A stretch of 14,572 nt of DNA from Actinomycetota bacterium (GTDB taxonomy: Bacteria; Actinomycetota; Humimicrobiia; Humimicrobiales; Humimicrobiaceae): contig JADHVN010000023.1 in NCBI GenBank assembly GCA_016783995.1, positions 1-14,572 of the forward strand, written 5' to 3'. Numbering within the stretch: position 1 is the first letter of the stretch; each line of letters opens with the position of its first letter. Position numbers and translations under genes: made by a program. The notes under the pieces were generated by a model. The model did not search any database. It saw nothing but the letters and a program-made list of their open reading frames with translations, and was not told the DNA's origin. Positions 1-8,431 of the stretch are shown in pieces.

Positions 1-830
1 TCTTTCAATTCTACTAATCTATATTCCTTTTTCTCGCCATTCTGACAGATGGTTAAAATGTCTATTTTCTGCATCCCCACACCACAAGCCACTTCATTTC
101 CAAACCAAATAAGATTATTTCCAGCTATGGTATCCAAGCTCTTATTAATTCCAATATTCTCTGTAAAATATAACTGGAGATGAACTTCGTATGCTCTTTT
201 TCGCCGTTGCAATTCACAGATTTCTGCTAATACATTATAGTTGAAATTTCTCGGATACGGATAATTTTGTCTATTTGAAATGGTTTTTATCCTTCTATTA
301 TTTTTATCCCAATCAAAACCTCCAGTAAATTGAGAATTTACTATCGGTATTCCTGCATTTTTGTTTCTTATTATATCTATTAATCTTTGGGCTTCCCAAG
401 GGAGTAATGGAGTGCAGCCTCTTTTACCTTTTAATTTCCTATAAATTAAACTCCATTGAATTTCTGTAACATAAACAGGTAGTTTATCTAACGCCTCCCA
501 TTCGGGTACTCCTTCAGAATATACCTCATATGGTTCGAGTAATGTTCTATATATCAATTTCTTTCCCAAATTTGGCTGAAACCCATGTTGTCCAGTGACA
601 GTAAACACTATTGGATTTTGGTCAGCAATCTTAAAAATGCCGTAAAATCCGCCTTTTACTTTTGTGGTTGCCTCAATATAAAAAAGAACAAGATCATCTC
701 GTCTAACTCTCTTTATATCTGATAGCAAACTGATATATTCATCTTTCTCTTTTGCCCCTGTTCCTGCAAATAAGTACTGGAGATGACTCGGAAATGTATC
801 ATCGTTTACTATAAAAACGTGCGTTCTCAT
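1..830 (-). CDS. Putative restriction endonuclease (PUA/EVE-like N-terminus, PD-(D/E)XK-like C-terminus), 3' partial
   Basis: The frame is open from an ATG at 828-830 to the left edge: 276 codons and no stop, so the C-terminus lies outside the window. The start is one base past the methyltransferase stop. Its ribosome-binding site (AAAGGTGG) lies inside the last methyltransferase codons, so the two genes are probably translationally coupled. Residues 47-67 (LVLFYIEATTKVKGGFYGIF) look like the strand core of a PUA/EVE-type fold, a family that can read modified bases. Residues 252-276 contain GMQKIDIL followed by RLVELK, the D...E-x-K spacing of a PD-(D/E)XK nuclease, resembling the NucS/DUF91 group. 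D257, E274 and K276 are the candidate catalytic residues. From its position and fold I infer the restriction partner of the adjacent methyltransferase. The specificity is unknown, and the domain assignments are by eye. Confidence 0.6.
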   Translation of the reverse strand, partial: MRTHVFIVNDDTFPSHLQYLFAGTGAKEKDEYISLLSDIKRVRRDDLVLFYIEATTKVKGGFYGIFKIADQNPIVFTVTGQHGFQPNLGKKLIYRTLLEPYEVYSEGVPEWEALDKLPVYVTEIQWSLIYRKLKGKRGCTPLLPWEAQRLIDIIRNKNAGIPIVNSQFTGGFDWDKNNRRIKTISNRQNYPYPRNFNYNVLAEICELQRRKRAYEVHLQLYFTENIGINKSLDTIAGNNLIWFGNEVACGVGMQKIDILTICQNGEKKEYRLVELK

Positions 831-831
831 A

Positions 832-1530
832 TTAACCACCTTTCTTTTTGAATAACATGATATATTCATGTTTAAAAATGTAAAATCCACCAACTAATGC
901 TCTATATCTCCATAACTCTTTTTGATTTCTTTTTCCTCTTGTCTCTTCAAAATTTTTTACAATTATACTTTTTAATAAGTATCCTTTCTTCAATACTTCA
1001 TTCACGCAGTAAAATCCCAAAGGTATCCATTCGCCTTTGGAATATTTATCACCAATAACTAAAGCAAAATATCGTCCTTTTTCTAAGTATGGAGTTGCGT
1101 TATCTACCACATCACCAAACATTTTTAAAAATTCCCCTGTATTTTTCGCATTTGAAAGGTCTTTTTCATCTTTTGAAAACTTAATAATGTCATGGTATGG
1201 AGGGTGCATAATAAGAAGTTGAACTTGATTAATTTTGTGCTTCGCTAAAATTTCTTTTATTTCTATTGTTCTGCTGTCCCCAATAATTACCTCGGTAACT
1301 ACATTCCCCTTATTTTGTTCTTTTTCAATCAATTTCTTTGCTTCCTGTGCTACTTCTTGGTTTAATTCTATTCCTATTCCATTTCTGCTTAATCTCCTGC
1401 ATTCGATTAAGGTTGTGCCACTTCCCACAAAAGCATCTAAAACCCAATCTCCCTTTTTTGTGTATCTTAACATCATTTGATGAGGAATTTGGGGAATGAA
1501 ATTACCCCAATACCATCCAAGAGAGCGCAT
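832..1530 (-). CDS. DNA methyltransferase, catalytic part (probably the 3' portion of a frameshifted gene)
   Basis: This S-adenosylmethionine-dependent DNA methyltransferase should modify cytosine-N4 or adenine-N6. Motif I, the AdoMet-binding loop, is DAFVGSGTT at residues 32-40. GIEL at 53-56 fits the motif II acidic residue. GDSR near 84-87 fits motif III. HPPY at 109-112 is the catalytic motif IV, with His in place of the commoner Asp or Ser. Motif I comes before motif IV, unlike the usual order in beta-class enzymes. The segment before motif I (WYWGNFIPQIPHQMMLRYTK) is the conserved lead-in of this family, yet the frame opens with an ATG only a few residues upstream and lacks an obvious ribosome-binding site. 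It overlaps the end of the upstream frame by 58 bases. I infer one gene spanning 832-1994, split by a frameshift near 1522. The target base cannot be told from sequence. Confidence 0.75.
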   Translation of the reverse strand: MRSLGWYWGNFIPQIPHQMMLRYTKKGDWVLDAFVGSGTTLIECRRLSRNGIGIELNQEVAQEAKKLIEKEQNKGNVVTEVIIGDSRTIEIKEILAKHKINQVQLLIMHPPYHDIIKFSKDEKDLSNAKNTGEFLKMFGDVVDNATPYLEKGRYFALVIGDKYSKGEWIPLGFYCVNEVLKKGYLLKSIIVKNFEETRGKRNQKELWRYRALVGGFYIFKHEYIMLFKKKGG

Positions 1531-1994
1531 GAAGTATCTCTTTTATCCAATATCCAAAGGCTATCAGTAATGATATCATCATACTCTTTCCACCGAAGAA
1601 GATTTATGTCGTTGATTTTAGTTGTCTTGACTTTTTGAATTCCATTTTCTAATCTTTTTATATAGTATTTTGCTCTCTCAATTGTCTGCGATTCTAAGAT
1701 TTGATTAAATTCAGATATTAGGATACCTCTGCGTAAGGAGATAGTGTCACCATTTGCGTCAATATTTAACATACTTTCTTGATCTTTCTTATGATTAGTT
1801 ACAATGTCTTTTAACATAAATATTCTATTTTTGATGGAACATATGTCATTTAGAGTAACAACTTGAGATAAAATCTCAATAAATTTTTCTTTATTCAATA
1901 TCACCGCTCCATAAGTAAGTGGAACAGCCTCTAAATTTTCTAATGTTAATTGAGTAGTATCGTTAGTTTTCATATTTTTCATTTCTTCATTCAT
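1473..1994 (-). CDS. N-terminal part of the same DNA methyltransferase, ending after a frameshift
   Basis: This 173-residue frame starts at ATG 1992-1994, behind a GGTGGT ribosome-binding site that resembles the one used by the nuclease gene. Residues 1 to about 120 look helical and match no domain I recognise. Near the end it reads LLRWKEYDDIITDSLWILDK followed by RDTS, which resembles the segment that precedes the YWGNFIPQIP block in this kind of methyltransferase. After RDTS the frame runs into CALLDGIGVISFPKFLIK, which looks like out-of-frame translation, because the expected continuation (LGWYWGN) is in the -1 frame of the same bases. I therefore read this as the 5' part of a methyltransferase of about 385 residues, not an independent protein. 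A stand-alone small protein is possible but less likely. Confidence 0.6.
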   Translation of the reverse strand: MNEEMKNMKTNDTTQLTLENLEAVPLTYGAVILNKEKFIEILSQVVTLNDICSIKNRIFMLKDIVTNHKKDQESMLNIDANGDTISLRRGILISEFNQILESQTIERAKYYIKRLENGIQKVKTTKINDINLLRWKEYDDIITDSLWILDKRDTSCALLDGIGVISFPKFLIK

Positions 1995-2023
1995 TTTGAA
2001 ACCACCATTTCATATAACTTAAA

Positions 2024-2045
2024 ATAAACGAAGTACTTCGTTTAT
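2024..2045. repeat. Perfect 22-bp palindrome upstream of the methyltransferase, possible operator
   Basis: The arms are ATAAACGAAGT and its exact reverse complement ACTTCGTTTAT, with no spacer. It lies 30 bases before the methyltransferase start, downstream of the candidate -10 box, where a bound repressor would block transcription. The centre, AGTACT, contains GTAC. A variant copy lies at 2068-2084. The palindrome suits a dimeric regulator, or a site recognised by the neighbouring methyltransferase itself. No regulator gene for it is seen in the window. Confidence 0.7.
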
Positions 2046-2067
2046 ATTCCTAAATTGGCATATTTTG

Positions 2068-2084
2068 CGAAGTACTTTGTTCAT
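2068..2084. repeat. Second copy of the CGAAGTACTT element
   Basis: CGAAGTACTTTGTTCAT matches the right-hand 17 bases of the palindrome element (2029-2045) at 15 of 17 positions, in the same orientation and 39 bp away. Its own dyad symmetry is weaker: only the core AAGTACTT is fully symmetric. A strong and a weak copy in tandem suggest cooperative binding by one regulator. Confidence 0.6.
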
Positions 2085-2092
2085 ATTTAAAT

Positions 2093-2098
2093 ATTATA
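2093..2098 (-). promoter_or_regulatory. Candidate -10 box for the restriction-modification module
   Basis: The minus strand reads TATAAT here, about 100 bases before the methyltransferase start and just upstream of the two CGAAGTACTT elements. I see no convincing -35 hexamer at 16-18 bp spacing, so this promoter is weak, needs an activator, or is misassigned. The region between clpB and this box (2099-2137) is AT-rich and has no terminator hairpin. Confidence 0.35.
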
Positions 2099-2137
2099 AC
2101 TTTTCTGTCACATATTAAACATAAAAATAAGGATTTT

Positions 2138-4732
2138 TCATTTTTTAACCTTAAAATCCAGCACTCTTCCTTCCGGGCCGGTTACATCTACAGTTACTTT
2201 ATCCCCTTCTTTTATCTCTCCATTCAAGAGTTTCATAGCCAGTACATTCTGAACTTCATTCTGTATTACTCTCTTTAACGGTCTGGCTCCATAAACAGGA
2301 TCAAACCCTTCTTTTGCCAGAATCTTTTTAGCCTTATCTGTTATATCAAGGCTTAACTTCCTGCTTTTTAAAATCTCTTTTAATTTTTCAACCTGAATCT
2401 CAACAATTTTAGTTATCTCATTCATCCCCAGCCTGTGAAATATAACAATGTCGTCTACCCTATTTAAAAATTCCGGTTTAAAGTTATTTTTCATTGCTTC
2501 TGTAATTCTTTTTTTCATTTCTTCTTCGTCTTTTTCTCCAAGCTCAGTTATCCACTGGCTGCCGATATTGGAAGTCATAATAATAACCGTATTTTTGAAA
2601 TCAACAGTTCTTCCATGCCCGTCCGTAAGCCTGCCGTCATCCATTATCTGAAGCAATATATTAAAAACATCGCTGTGAGCTTTCTCAATTTCGTCCAGAA
2701 GCATAACACTGTATGGTTTCCTCCTTACTGCTTCTGTCAGGTATCCCCCTTCCTCATATCCAACATAGCCAGGAGGAGCGCCAATAAGTCTTGATACAGT
2801 ATGTTTTTCCATATACTCGGACATATCTATCCTTACCATAGCTCTTTCATCATCAAACAAGAACTGTGCCAGAGCTTTTGAAAGCTCGGTTTTGCCCACC
2901 CCGGTGGGTCCCAAGAATATAAATGAACCTATAGGACGGTTTGGGTCCTGAAGACCAGCCCTGGCTCTTCTTATAGCATTTGAGATTACAGATATAGCTT
3001 CATCCTGTCCAACAACTCTCTTTCTTAATCTTTCTTCCATATGAATTAATTTATCAATTTCTGCTTCCATCAATCTTGTAACCGGAATGCCAGTCCATTT
3101 GGAAACAGCTTCTGCAATATCTTCCTCATCTACTTCTTCTTTTAGCATCTTCTGACTCTTCTGCAGCTGCTCCAGCTTTTTATTTTCTTCATTTAACTTC
3201 TTCTGAAGTTCCAGGAGTTTCCCGTATTTGAGTTCTGCCGCTTTCTGAAGATCAGCATCTCTCTCTGCTTGTTCTGCTTCTATTTTAGTCTTTTCAATTT
3301 CTTCCTTCAGGCCTCTGATGTTTTTTATTATTTCTTTTTCCTGCTGCCAGTGAACTTTCATTAAATTGCTTTTTTCTTTAAGATTAGAAAGCTCCCTTGT
3401 TATCTTTTCCATTCTGGCTGCAGAATTTTTATCTTTTTCCTTCTTTAATGCCTGCACTTCAATTTCAAGTTGTTTTATCTTTCTTTCTGCCTCATCAATT
3501 TCCGCAGGCATACTGTCTATCTCAATCCTTAATTTTGAAGCAGCCTCGTCCATGAGGTCAATAGCCTTATCCGGCAAAAACCGGTCGGATATATACCGGT
3601 CTGAAAGAATTGCTGCAGATACAAGAGCGGAATCTTTTATCCGGACCCCATGATGTACTTCATATTTTTCTCTAAGCCCTCTAAGTATTGAAATTGTATC
3701 TTCCACCGATGGCTCGTCTATCTGGATAGGCTGAAATCTTCTCTCCAGTGCTGCATCCTTTTCAATATGCTTTCTATAATCATCCAGCGTTGTTGCTCCT
3801 ATAGCATGAAGCTCACCCCGGGCAAGCATGGGCTTTAACATATTTGAAGCATCAACAGCACCTTCTGCCGCCCCCGCTCCAACCACAGTATGCAGCTCAT
3901 CCAGAAACAAGATTATATCGCCTTCAGCCCTGGACACTTCTTTCAGCACTGCTTTTAATCTGTCTTCAAATTCGCCCCTGTATTTAGAGCCGGCTACAAG
4001 AGAACCCATATCCAGAGCTACCACTTTTTTATCCTTAAGACTTTCGGGAACATCCCCTGATACTATCCTGTTGGCCAGCCCTTCAACAATGGCTGTTTTA
4101 CCCACACCGGGGTCACCAATAAGAACGGGGTTGTTCTTGGTTCTCCTGGATAGTACCTGTACCACCCTTCTTATTTCATCATCTCTTCCTATTACCGGGT
4201 CCAGTTTCCCTTTTCTTGCCAGCTCGGTAATATCTTTCCCAAACTTCTTAAGCGCCTGGTATTTGTCTTCAGGATTCTGGTCTGTTATTCTCTGGCTGCC
4301 CCTTATGCTAACCAGAATCTGATATATTCTATCTTTGGTAACACCATACTGTTTTAAAAGCTGTCCCACTCTTCCATTGCTTTGAGCAATAGAGATCAAA
4401 ATGTGTTCAGTTGAGACATATTCATCCTTTAGCTGTTCAGCCTCATTGAAAGCGCCATTTAATATATCATTTAACTCCGGGCTAATATATATTTGAGCTG
4501 TTTGCCCGGAAACTTTGGGTTGTCTTGCCAGCGTATCATTTATTTTACTGCTGAAATCATCAATGTTGACCTCCAGCTTTTTCAGGATAGGTATAATTAT
4601 CCCGTCCTTTTGTTTAAGCATAGCAGATATCAAATGAATATCATCAATACTCTGATGTCCATTCTCAGATGCAATTCTCTGAGCCTGTGATAGTATCTCC
4701 TGCGCTTTTATGGTAAATTTATCTATTTGCAT
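2138..4732 (-). CDS. clpB: ClpB protein disaggregase (Hsp100 AAA+ ATPase)
   Basis: ClpB is a hexameric cytoplasmic ATPase that threads aggregated proteins through its pore and hands them to DnaK/DnaJ. The length of 864 residues is typical. An N-terminal substrate domain (about 1-145) precedes NBD1 with Walker A GDPGVGKT at 206-213, Walker B ILFLDE at 274-279 and arginine fingers at 331-332. A long charged coiled-coil middle domain (about 405-535) marks ClpB rather than ClpA or ClpC. NBD2 has Walker A GPTGVGKT at 608-615, pore loop GYVGYEEGG near 655-663 and Walker B VMLLDE at 676-681. I see no ClpP-binding IGF-type loop, as expected for ClpB. The start ATG at 4730-4732 has GAGGGTGA upstream. 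It follows dnaJ by 40 bp as the last gene of the cluster, so expression probably tracks dnaK. All catalytic residues look intact. Confidence 0.97.
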   Translation of the reverse strand: MQIDKFTIKAQEILSQAQRIASENGHQSIDDIHLISAMLKQKDGIIIPILKKLEVNIDDFSSKINDTLARQPKVSGQTAQIYISPELNDILNGAFNEAEQLKDEYVSTEHILISIAQSNGRVGQLLKQYGVTKDRIYQILVSIRGSQRITDQNPEDKYQALKKFGKDITELARKGKLDPVIGRDDEIRRVVQVLSRRTKNNPVLIGDPGVGKTAIVEGLANRIVSGDVPESLKDKKVVALDMGSLVAGSKYRGEFEDRLKAVLKEVSRAEGDIILFLDELHTVVGAGAAEGAVDASNMLKPMLARGELHAIGATTLDDYRKHIEKDAALERRFQPIQIDEPSVEDTISILRGLREKYEVHHGVRIKDSALVSAAILSDRYISDRFLPDKAIDLMDEAASKLRIEIDSMPAEIDEAERKIKQLEIEVQALKKEKDKNSAARMEKITRELSNLKEKSNLMKVHWQQEKEIIKNIRGLKEEIEKTKIEAEQAERDADLQKAAELKYGKLLELQKKLNEENKKLEQLQKSQKMLKEEVDEEDIAEAVSKWTGIPVTRLMEAEIDKLIHMEERLRKRVVGQDEAISVISNAIRRARAGLQDPNRPIGSFIFLGPTGVGKTELSKALAQFLFDDERAMVRIDMSEYMEKHTVSRLIGAPPGYVGYEEGGYLTEAVRRKPYSVMLLDEIEKAHSDVFNILLQIMDDGRLTDGHGRTVDFKNTVIIMTSNIGSQWITELGEKDEEEMKKRITEAMKNNFKPEFLNRVDDIVIFHRLGMNEITKIVEIQVEKLKEILKSRKLSLDITDKAKKILAKEGFDPVYGARPLKRVIQNEVQNVLAMKLLNGEIKEGDKVTVDVTGPEGRVLDFKVKK

Positions 4733-4772
4733 ATACTTAGATCACCCTCATGATACCGGTCAAACTTTTAAA

Positions 4773-5756
4773 TTATATGATAATATTTTCCCTTGGATTT
4801 TCGTCATAACTCCTTGCAAATTCTTCAAAGTGCCTCTTCTGTTCACTGTTTAATTTTTCCGGCAGTATCAGCTTAATTTTGGCATACAGGTCGCCAAATT
4901 CGCTGCTCCTTAATTTCGGTATTCCTTTACCCTTAAGTCTGAGAGTTTTTCCACCCTGGGTTTTTGGCGGGACCTTTACCATAATTTTCCCGCTGAAAGT
5001 CGGTATATCAATCTTTGCTCCATAAAAAGCCTCCTTTATGGTAACCGGCACTTCGCAGTATAAGTCATCTCCCTTTCTGGTAAAAAAGTTATGGGGGGCA
5101 ATATTTATTACCAGATATAAATCTCCAGCCGGTCCACCAGCTGGACTCTTTGCACCTTCTCCTGCTACTCTGATTTTCCCGCCATCCTTAATCCCTTCAG
5201 GGATTTTTACATTAACAGTCCTGGTTCTGCCTCCTGTTTGCAATTTAAGTGATCTCTGTGTGCCTGAGTAAGCTTCCCTTAAAGTTATACTGAGTTCAGA
5301 CTGCATATCCTGACCCTTTTGCATATTAGTACGGGTACCTCTACCAAACTGTGGACCAAAACCTGAATCAAAGCCAGAAAATTTATCATCAGATTCTCTT
5401 CCAAAAAACATTTCGAAAAAGTCAGAAAAACCGCTGCCAAGATCTTCGAAGTTAAAACCTCTGCCTCCAAAGTCATAGGTATAAGTTTTTCTGCCCCCTC
5501 CGGGCCAGCCGGCGCCTGCATGAGCATATTGTTTCCAGTTTACACCCAATTGATCATACCTTGACCTCTTCTGAGGGTCCTTTAGCACCTCATACGCCTC
5601 TCCAACTTCCTTAAATTTACTTTCTGCTCCGGGATCATTTGGATTTGCATCCGGATGATATTCTCTTGCTAGCTTTCTAAATGCTCTTTTTATCTCATCC
5701 TGTGATACACTTTTATTTACACCTAATATTTTATAATAATCTTTATATTCAACCAT
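4773..5756 (-). CDS. dnaJ: DnaJ-family co-chaperone without zinc fingers (CbpA-like, class B)
   Basis: This J-domain protein stimulates DnaK ATPase activity and delivers substrates. The J domain covers about residues 4-70, with the essential HPD at 34-36. A glycine/phenylalanine-rich linker (about 75-135) contains repeated FGG, GFNF and GFG stretches. The substrate-binding C-terminal beta domains fill about 145-310, including SGTQRSLKLQTGGRTRTVNV and a YGAKIDIPTFSGK segment. The four CxxCxGxG zinc-binding repeats of canonical DnaJ are absent, and 327 residues is the length of the CbpA/class B group. It sits between dnaK (126 bp upstream) and clpB (40 bp downstream), so it is probably the working DnaK partner of this operon, whatever other J proteins the genome has. 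The start ATG at 5754-5756 has GGGTGG six bases upstream. The symbol could equally be cbpA. Confidence 0.9.
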   Translation of the reverse strand: MVEYKDYYKILGVNKSVSQDEIKRAFRKLAREYHPDANPNDPGAESKFKEVGEAYEVLKDPQKRSRYDQLGVNWKQYAHAGAGWPGGGRKTYTYDFGGRGFNFEDLGSGFSDFFEMFFGRESDDKFSGFDSGFGPQFGRGTRTNMQKGQDMQSELSITLREAYSGTQRSLKLQTGGRTRTVNVKIPEGIKDGGKIRVAGEGAKSPAGGPAGDLYLVINIAPHNFFTRKGDDLYCEVPVTIKEAFYGAKIDIPTFSGKIMVKVPPKTQGGKTLRLKGKGIPKLRSSEFGDLYAKIKLILPEKLNSEQKRHFEEFARSYDENPRENIII

Positions 5757-5788
5757 TTATATCCACCCACATATTTTTCATAAACACA

Positions 5789-5823
5789 CCTGCCCATAAC
5801 CTCTAAATAAAGCTATGGGCAGG
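5789..5823 (-). repeat. 10-bp inverted repeat (stem-loop) between dnaK and dnaJ
   Basis: CCTGCCCATA at 5789-5798 pairs perfectly with TATGGGCAGG at 5814-5823 across a 15-base loop. It is the only GC-rich element in the 126-bp dnaK-dnaJ gap. On the transcribed (minus) strand no clear U-run follows the stem, so it is not a classical intrinsic terminator. A transcript stem here could mark an RNA processing site or protect the dnaK 3' end, making dnaK more abundant than dnaJ-clpB. That role is inferred. Confidence 0.6.
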
Positions 5824-5882
5824 CATTAAAAAACATATTTTCTTAAGCTAAAAATAACACCATTACTTAGTACTTATTTCTA

Positions 5883-7826
5883 TTATTTATTCTCATCATC
5901 TTTCGCTTCAAATTCTGCATCAATCACTTCTTCTTCTCCATTACCTCCCTGCTTGCCGCCTGCCTTCTGCTCCCCTGTTGTCCCGGCTCCGGGGCTTCCT
6001 GGTCCTGTACCGGGACCGGTACCTGCCCCAGCCTGCGCATAAAGCCTCTGTGACAACTCATTCTGCAGATTCTGCAATTTTTCTGTCTCTTTCTTTATCT
6101 GGTCAGCATTATCTGATTCCAGGCTCTTACTTAGAATTTTAACCTGCTCTTCAATATTCTTCTTCATATCCTCAGGAACTTTGCTGCCAACTTCTTTCAT
6201 CAACTTTTCTGTAGAATAAATTAAACCGTTAGCATTATTTTTTGCATCAACAAGAGAACGCTTCTTCTTATCTTCTTCAGCATGCTCTTTTGCTTCGTTA
6301 ACCATTCTTTCAATTTCACTATCAGTCAGATGTGATGTTGCGGTAATAGTAATTTTCTGCTCCTTACCTGTAGCAGTATCCTTAGCAGTAACATTTACTA
6401 TTCCATTTGCGTCAATATCAAACGTTACTTCTATCTGCGGAATTCCTCTGGGGGCAGGTGGAATCCCATCCAATCTAAATCTTCCTATAGTTTTATTATC
6501 CCCCGCCATATCCCGTTCCCCCTGGAGGACATGAATATCCACACTGGTCTGGTTATCAGCTGCAGTGGTAAATATCTCACTCTTCTTGGTAGGGATAGTA
6601 GTATTCTTTTCAATCAACCTGGTCATAACCGCACCTAAAGTTTCAATACCAAGAGAAAGGGGAGTTACATCCAGAAGCACTATATCTTTTACATCTCCTT
6701 TTAACACCCCAGCCTGTATAGCTGCTCCTACTGCAACTACTTCATCAGGATTTACACCCTTATGAGGCTCTTTTTCTGTATAATCTTTTACTAGCTTTTG
6801 TATTACCGGCATTCTGGTTGCTCCACCTACAAGTATCACTTCATCTATATCAGAAGTCTTCAGACCAGATTCTTTTAAGGCTTTCTCCAGGGGTTCCTTA
6901 CACCTGTCAGTAAGATCTGCTGTTAGCTGCTCAAACCTGGCTCTGGTTATCTTTACTTCAAGATGCTTGGGTCCATTGGCATCAGCTGTAATAAAAGGAA
7001 GATTTATATTTGTTTCCATAACTGCAGATAATTCTACTTTTGCCTTCTCCGACGCCTCTATCAATCTCTGCAGGGCCTGTTTATCTTTTCTTAAATCAAT
7101 TCCATGCCCTTTTTTAAATTCATCTGCAACATAATTCATAATCCTATCATCATAATCATCTCCACCCAGGTGCATATCGCCATGACTTGCTTTTACTTCA
7201 ATCAATCCTTCGCTGACTTCCAGTATGGAAACATCAAATGTTCCACCTCCCAGATCAAATACTAAAATCTTCTCTTCTTTCTTTTTTTCAAGTCCATAGG
7301 CCAGCGATGCAGCTGTTGGTTCATTGATTATCCTCAGGACATTAAGCCCTGCAATCTTCCCGGCGTTTTTGGTTGCTTGCCTCTGAGCATCATTAAAATA
7401 CGCAGGAACAGTAACTACAGCATCTGTGATTTTGGTTCCCAGATAACTTTCTGCATCTGTTTTTAATTTCTGCAGTATCATAGCCGATACCTCTTCAGGA
7501 GTATGGCTTTTACCTGCCATCTCCACCTCAGCCAGATCATTTCTGCCTTTTTTTACATCATATGATACTATCTTTCTTTCACTTTCCACTTCACTATACT
7601 TTCTGCCAATAAATCTTTTAATAGAATAGATAGTATTTTCAGGATTTAAGGCTGCCTGCCTTTTTGCTAACTGTCCTACCAGTCTTTCTCCCTTTTTAGT
7701 TATACTTACTACAGAAGGTGTGGTCCTGCCGCCCTCGCTATTAGTTATAACTGTTGCTTTACCACCTTCCATAACTGCTATACACGAATTAGTTGTCCCA
7801 AGATCAATTCCTACTGCTTTTGCCAT
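5883..7826 (-). CDS. dnaK: Chaperone protein DnaK (Hsp70)
   Basis: DnaK is the ATP-driven cytoplasmic chaperone that binds exposed hydrophobic segments and works with DnaJ, GrpE and ClpB. The protein has 647 residues, normal for the family. The actin-fold nucleotide-binding domain starts with the phosphate loop IDLGTTNS at 7-14 and includes the later DLGGGTFD and GGATRMP motifs. The interdomain linker is [17 protein letters not shown]. The substrate-binding domain and helical lid follow. The tail is rich in Gly, Pro and Thr (about 600-625) and ends near [10 protein letters not shown], the conserved acidic DnaK terminus. It lies 62 bp downstream of the HspR-like gene and probably shares its promoter. 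No grpE lies between dnaK and dnaJ, its usual place. The start ATG at 7824-7826 has AAAGGATG about ten bases upstream. Confidence 0.98.
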   Translation of the reverse strand: MAKAVGIDLGTTNSCIAVMEGGKATVITNSEGGRTTPSVVSITKKGERLVGQLAKRQAALNPENTIYSIKRFIGRKYSEVESERKIVSYDVKKGRNDLAEVEMAGKSHTPEEVSAMILQKLKTDAESYLGTKITDAVVTVPAYFNDAQRQATKNAGKIAGLNVLRIINEPTAASLAYGLEKKKEEKILVFDLGGGTFDVSILEVSEGLIEVKASHGDMHLGGDDYDDRIMNYVADEFKKGHGIDLRKDKQALQRLIEASEKAKVELSAVMETNINLPFITADANGPKHLEVKITRARFEQLTADLTDRCKEPLEKALKESGLKTSDIDEVILVGGATRMPVIQKLVKDYTEKEPHKGVNPDEVVAVGAAIQAGVLKGDVKDIVLLDVTPLSLGIETLGAVMTRLIEKNTTIPTKKSEIFTTAADNQTSVDIHVLQGERDMAGDNKTIGRFRLDGIPPAPRGIPQIEVTFDIDANGIVNVTAKDTATGKEQKITITATSHLTDSEIERMVNEAKEHAEEDKKKRSLVDAKNNANGLIYSTEKLMKEVGSKVPEDMKKNIEEQVKILSKSLESDNADQIKKETEKLQNLQNELSQRLYAQAGAGTGPGTGPGSPGAGTTGEQKAGGKQGGNGEEEVIDAEFEAKDDENK

Positions 7827-7888
7827 ATTATATACATCCTTTCTTTGTTATTTATTTTTACAAATTAACTCAAATTTAATATTAACAG

Positions 7889-8206
7889 TTACTCTCTTTC
7901 TTTACTAATCTGCATCAAGTAATTCTTAAAACAATCAACCACGTCTTCTGGACAATACCCCAGAATTATATTATCTCTCCTTCTTATAAGGATGATTATT
8001 GACCTTAAATTCATCCCCTGATCGTACATAAGTTCCCTCACATACTCCAGCCACCTGATATCCGCCTTAGAATAATATCTTTTTCTGCCTCTCCTCAGGG
8101 GGCATACAAGGCTAAATCTTTCATAATAATAAAGTGTCCTGCTGTTTACCCCTAAAAAATCAGCTACTAACTCTATAGGATAACTTTTATCATATTCATC
8201 AAACAA
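7889..8206 (-). CDS. hspR: MerR-family transcriptional regulator, HspR-like
   Basis: This small protein has an N-terminal winged-helix MerR domain: YPIELVADFLGVNSRTLYYY, then ER and the wing RRGRKRYYSKADIRWLEYV. A short helical tail follows (about 65-105), with no cysteine-rich metal site or effector domain. In HspR systems such a protein represses dnaK/clpB operons and is held on DNA with help from DnaK. Being first in this chaperone cluster supports that role. No in-frame ATG occurs before the middle of the gene. Possible starts are TTG 8218, GTG 8215 and TTG 8206. I chose TTG 8206 because GGTGGG lies just upstream of it, and because TTG 8218 would leave a leader of only about ten bases. 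I found no convincing copy of the classical HAIR operator, so its binding site may differ. The symbol is by context. Confidence 0.75.
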   Translation of the reverse strand: MFDEYDKSYPIELVADFLGVNSRTLYYYERFSLVCPLRRGRKRYYSKADIRWLEYVRELMYDQGMNLRSIIILIRRRDNIILGYCPEDVVDCFKNYLMQISKERE

Positions 8207-8235
8207 TATACCCACCAACCTTGCTTTCGGCTATA

Positions 8236-8264
8236 ATTTTATTAGATAATAACATTGCTGTCAA
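8236..8264 (-). promoter_or_regulatory. Sigma-A-type promoter of the hspR-dnaK-dnaJ-clpB cluster
   Basis: The -35 box TTGACA (8259-8264) and -10 box TAAAAT (8236-8241) are separated by 17 bases, close to consensus. The spacer and -10 contain TTATTA-TC-TAATAA, a 6-bp inverted repeat that could be bound by the regulator encoded immediately downstream. The predicted transcript starts near 8229. The stretch 8265-8377 between this and the divergent ABC promoter is AT-rich, and I see nothing else in it. Confidence 0.75.
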
Positions 8265-8377
8265 CTATATTATAAAAGATTTTAATAAATTTACAAAATA
8301 ATTTTTTCACTTTAAATGAAAAAATATTTTACTCTTAAATATAATTTCTAATAATACCAGCGACCATTGATAAAAAA

Positions 8378-8406
8378 TTTACTTACAGATTTTATTTTAA
8401 TATAAT
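8378..8406 (+). promoter_or_regulatory. Promoter of the ABC exporter operon
   Basis: TTTACT (8378-8383) and TATAAT (8401-8406) are separated by exactly 17 bases. The predicted transcript begins near 8413, giving a leader of about 30 bases before the proposed ATT start. It is divergent from the chaperone promoter, about 115 bp away. Confidence 0.65.
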
Positions 8407-8431
8407 CATTAATTTGTGGATGTTATTATAT

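Noticed and set aside
1519..1545. Programmed -1 frameshift joining the two methyltransferase frames
   Set aside because: No in-frame slippery heptamer lies at the junction. The nearest A-run (in GATAAAAGAG) does not allow re-pairing after a -1 slip. A mutation or sequence error explains it better.
2099..2137. Intrinsic terminator after clpB
   Set aside because: Only AT-rich sequence is present, with no GC stem. The chaperone transcript may read into the methyltransferase module or end by another mechanism.
3828..4322. Long plus-strand open frame inside clpB
   Set aside because: It is a mirror of the highly conserved clpB NBD1 coding sequence, rich in Ser/Pro/Leu as expected for antisense reading, with no independent signals.
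7827..7888. TTTGAGT half-site upstream of dnaK resembling half of the HAIR operator CTTGAGT-N7-ACTCAAG
   Set aside because: The second half seven bases further on does not match, so there is no inverted repeat. A single heptamer with one mismatch is expected by chance.
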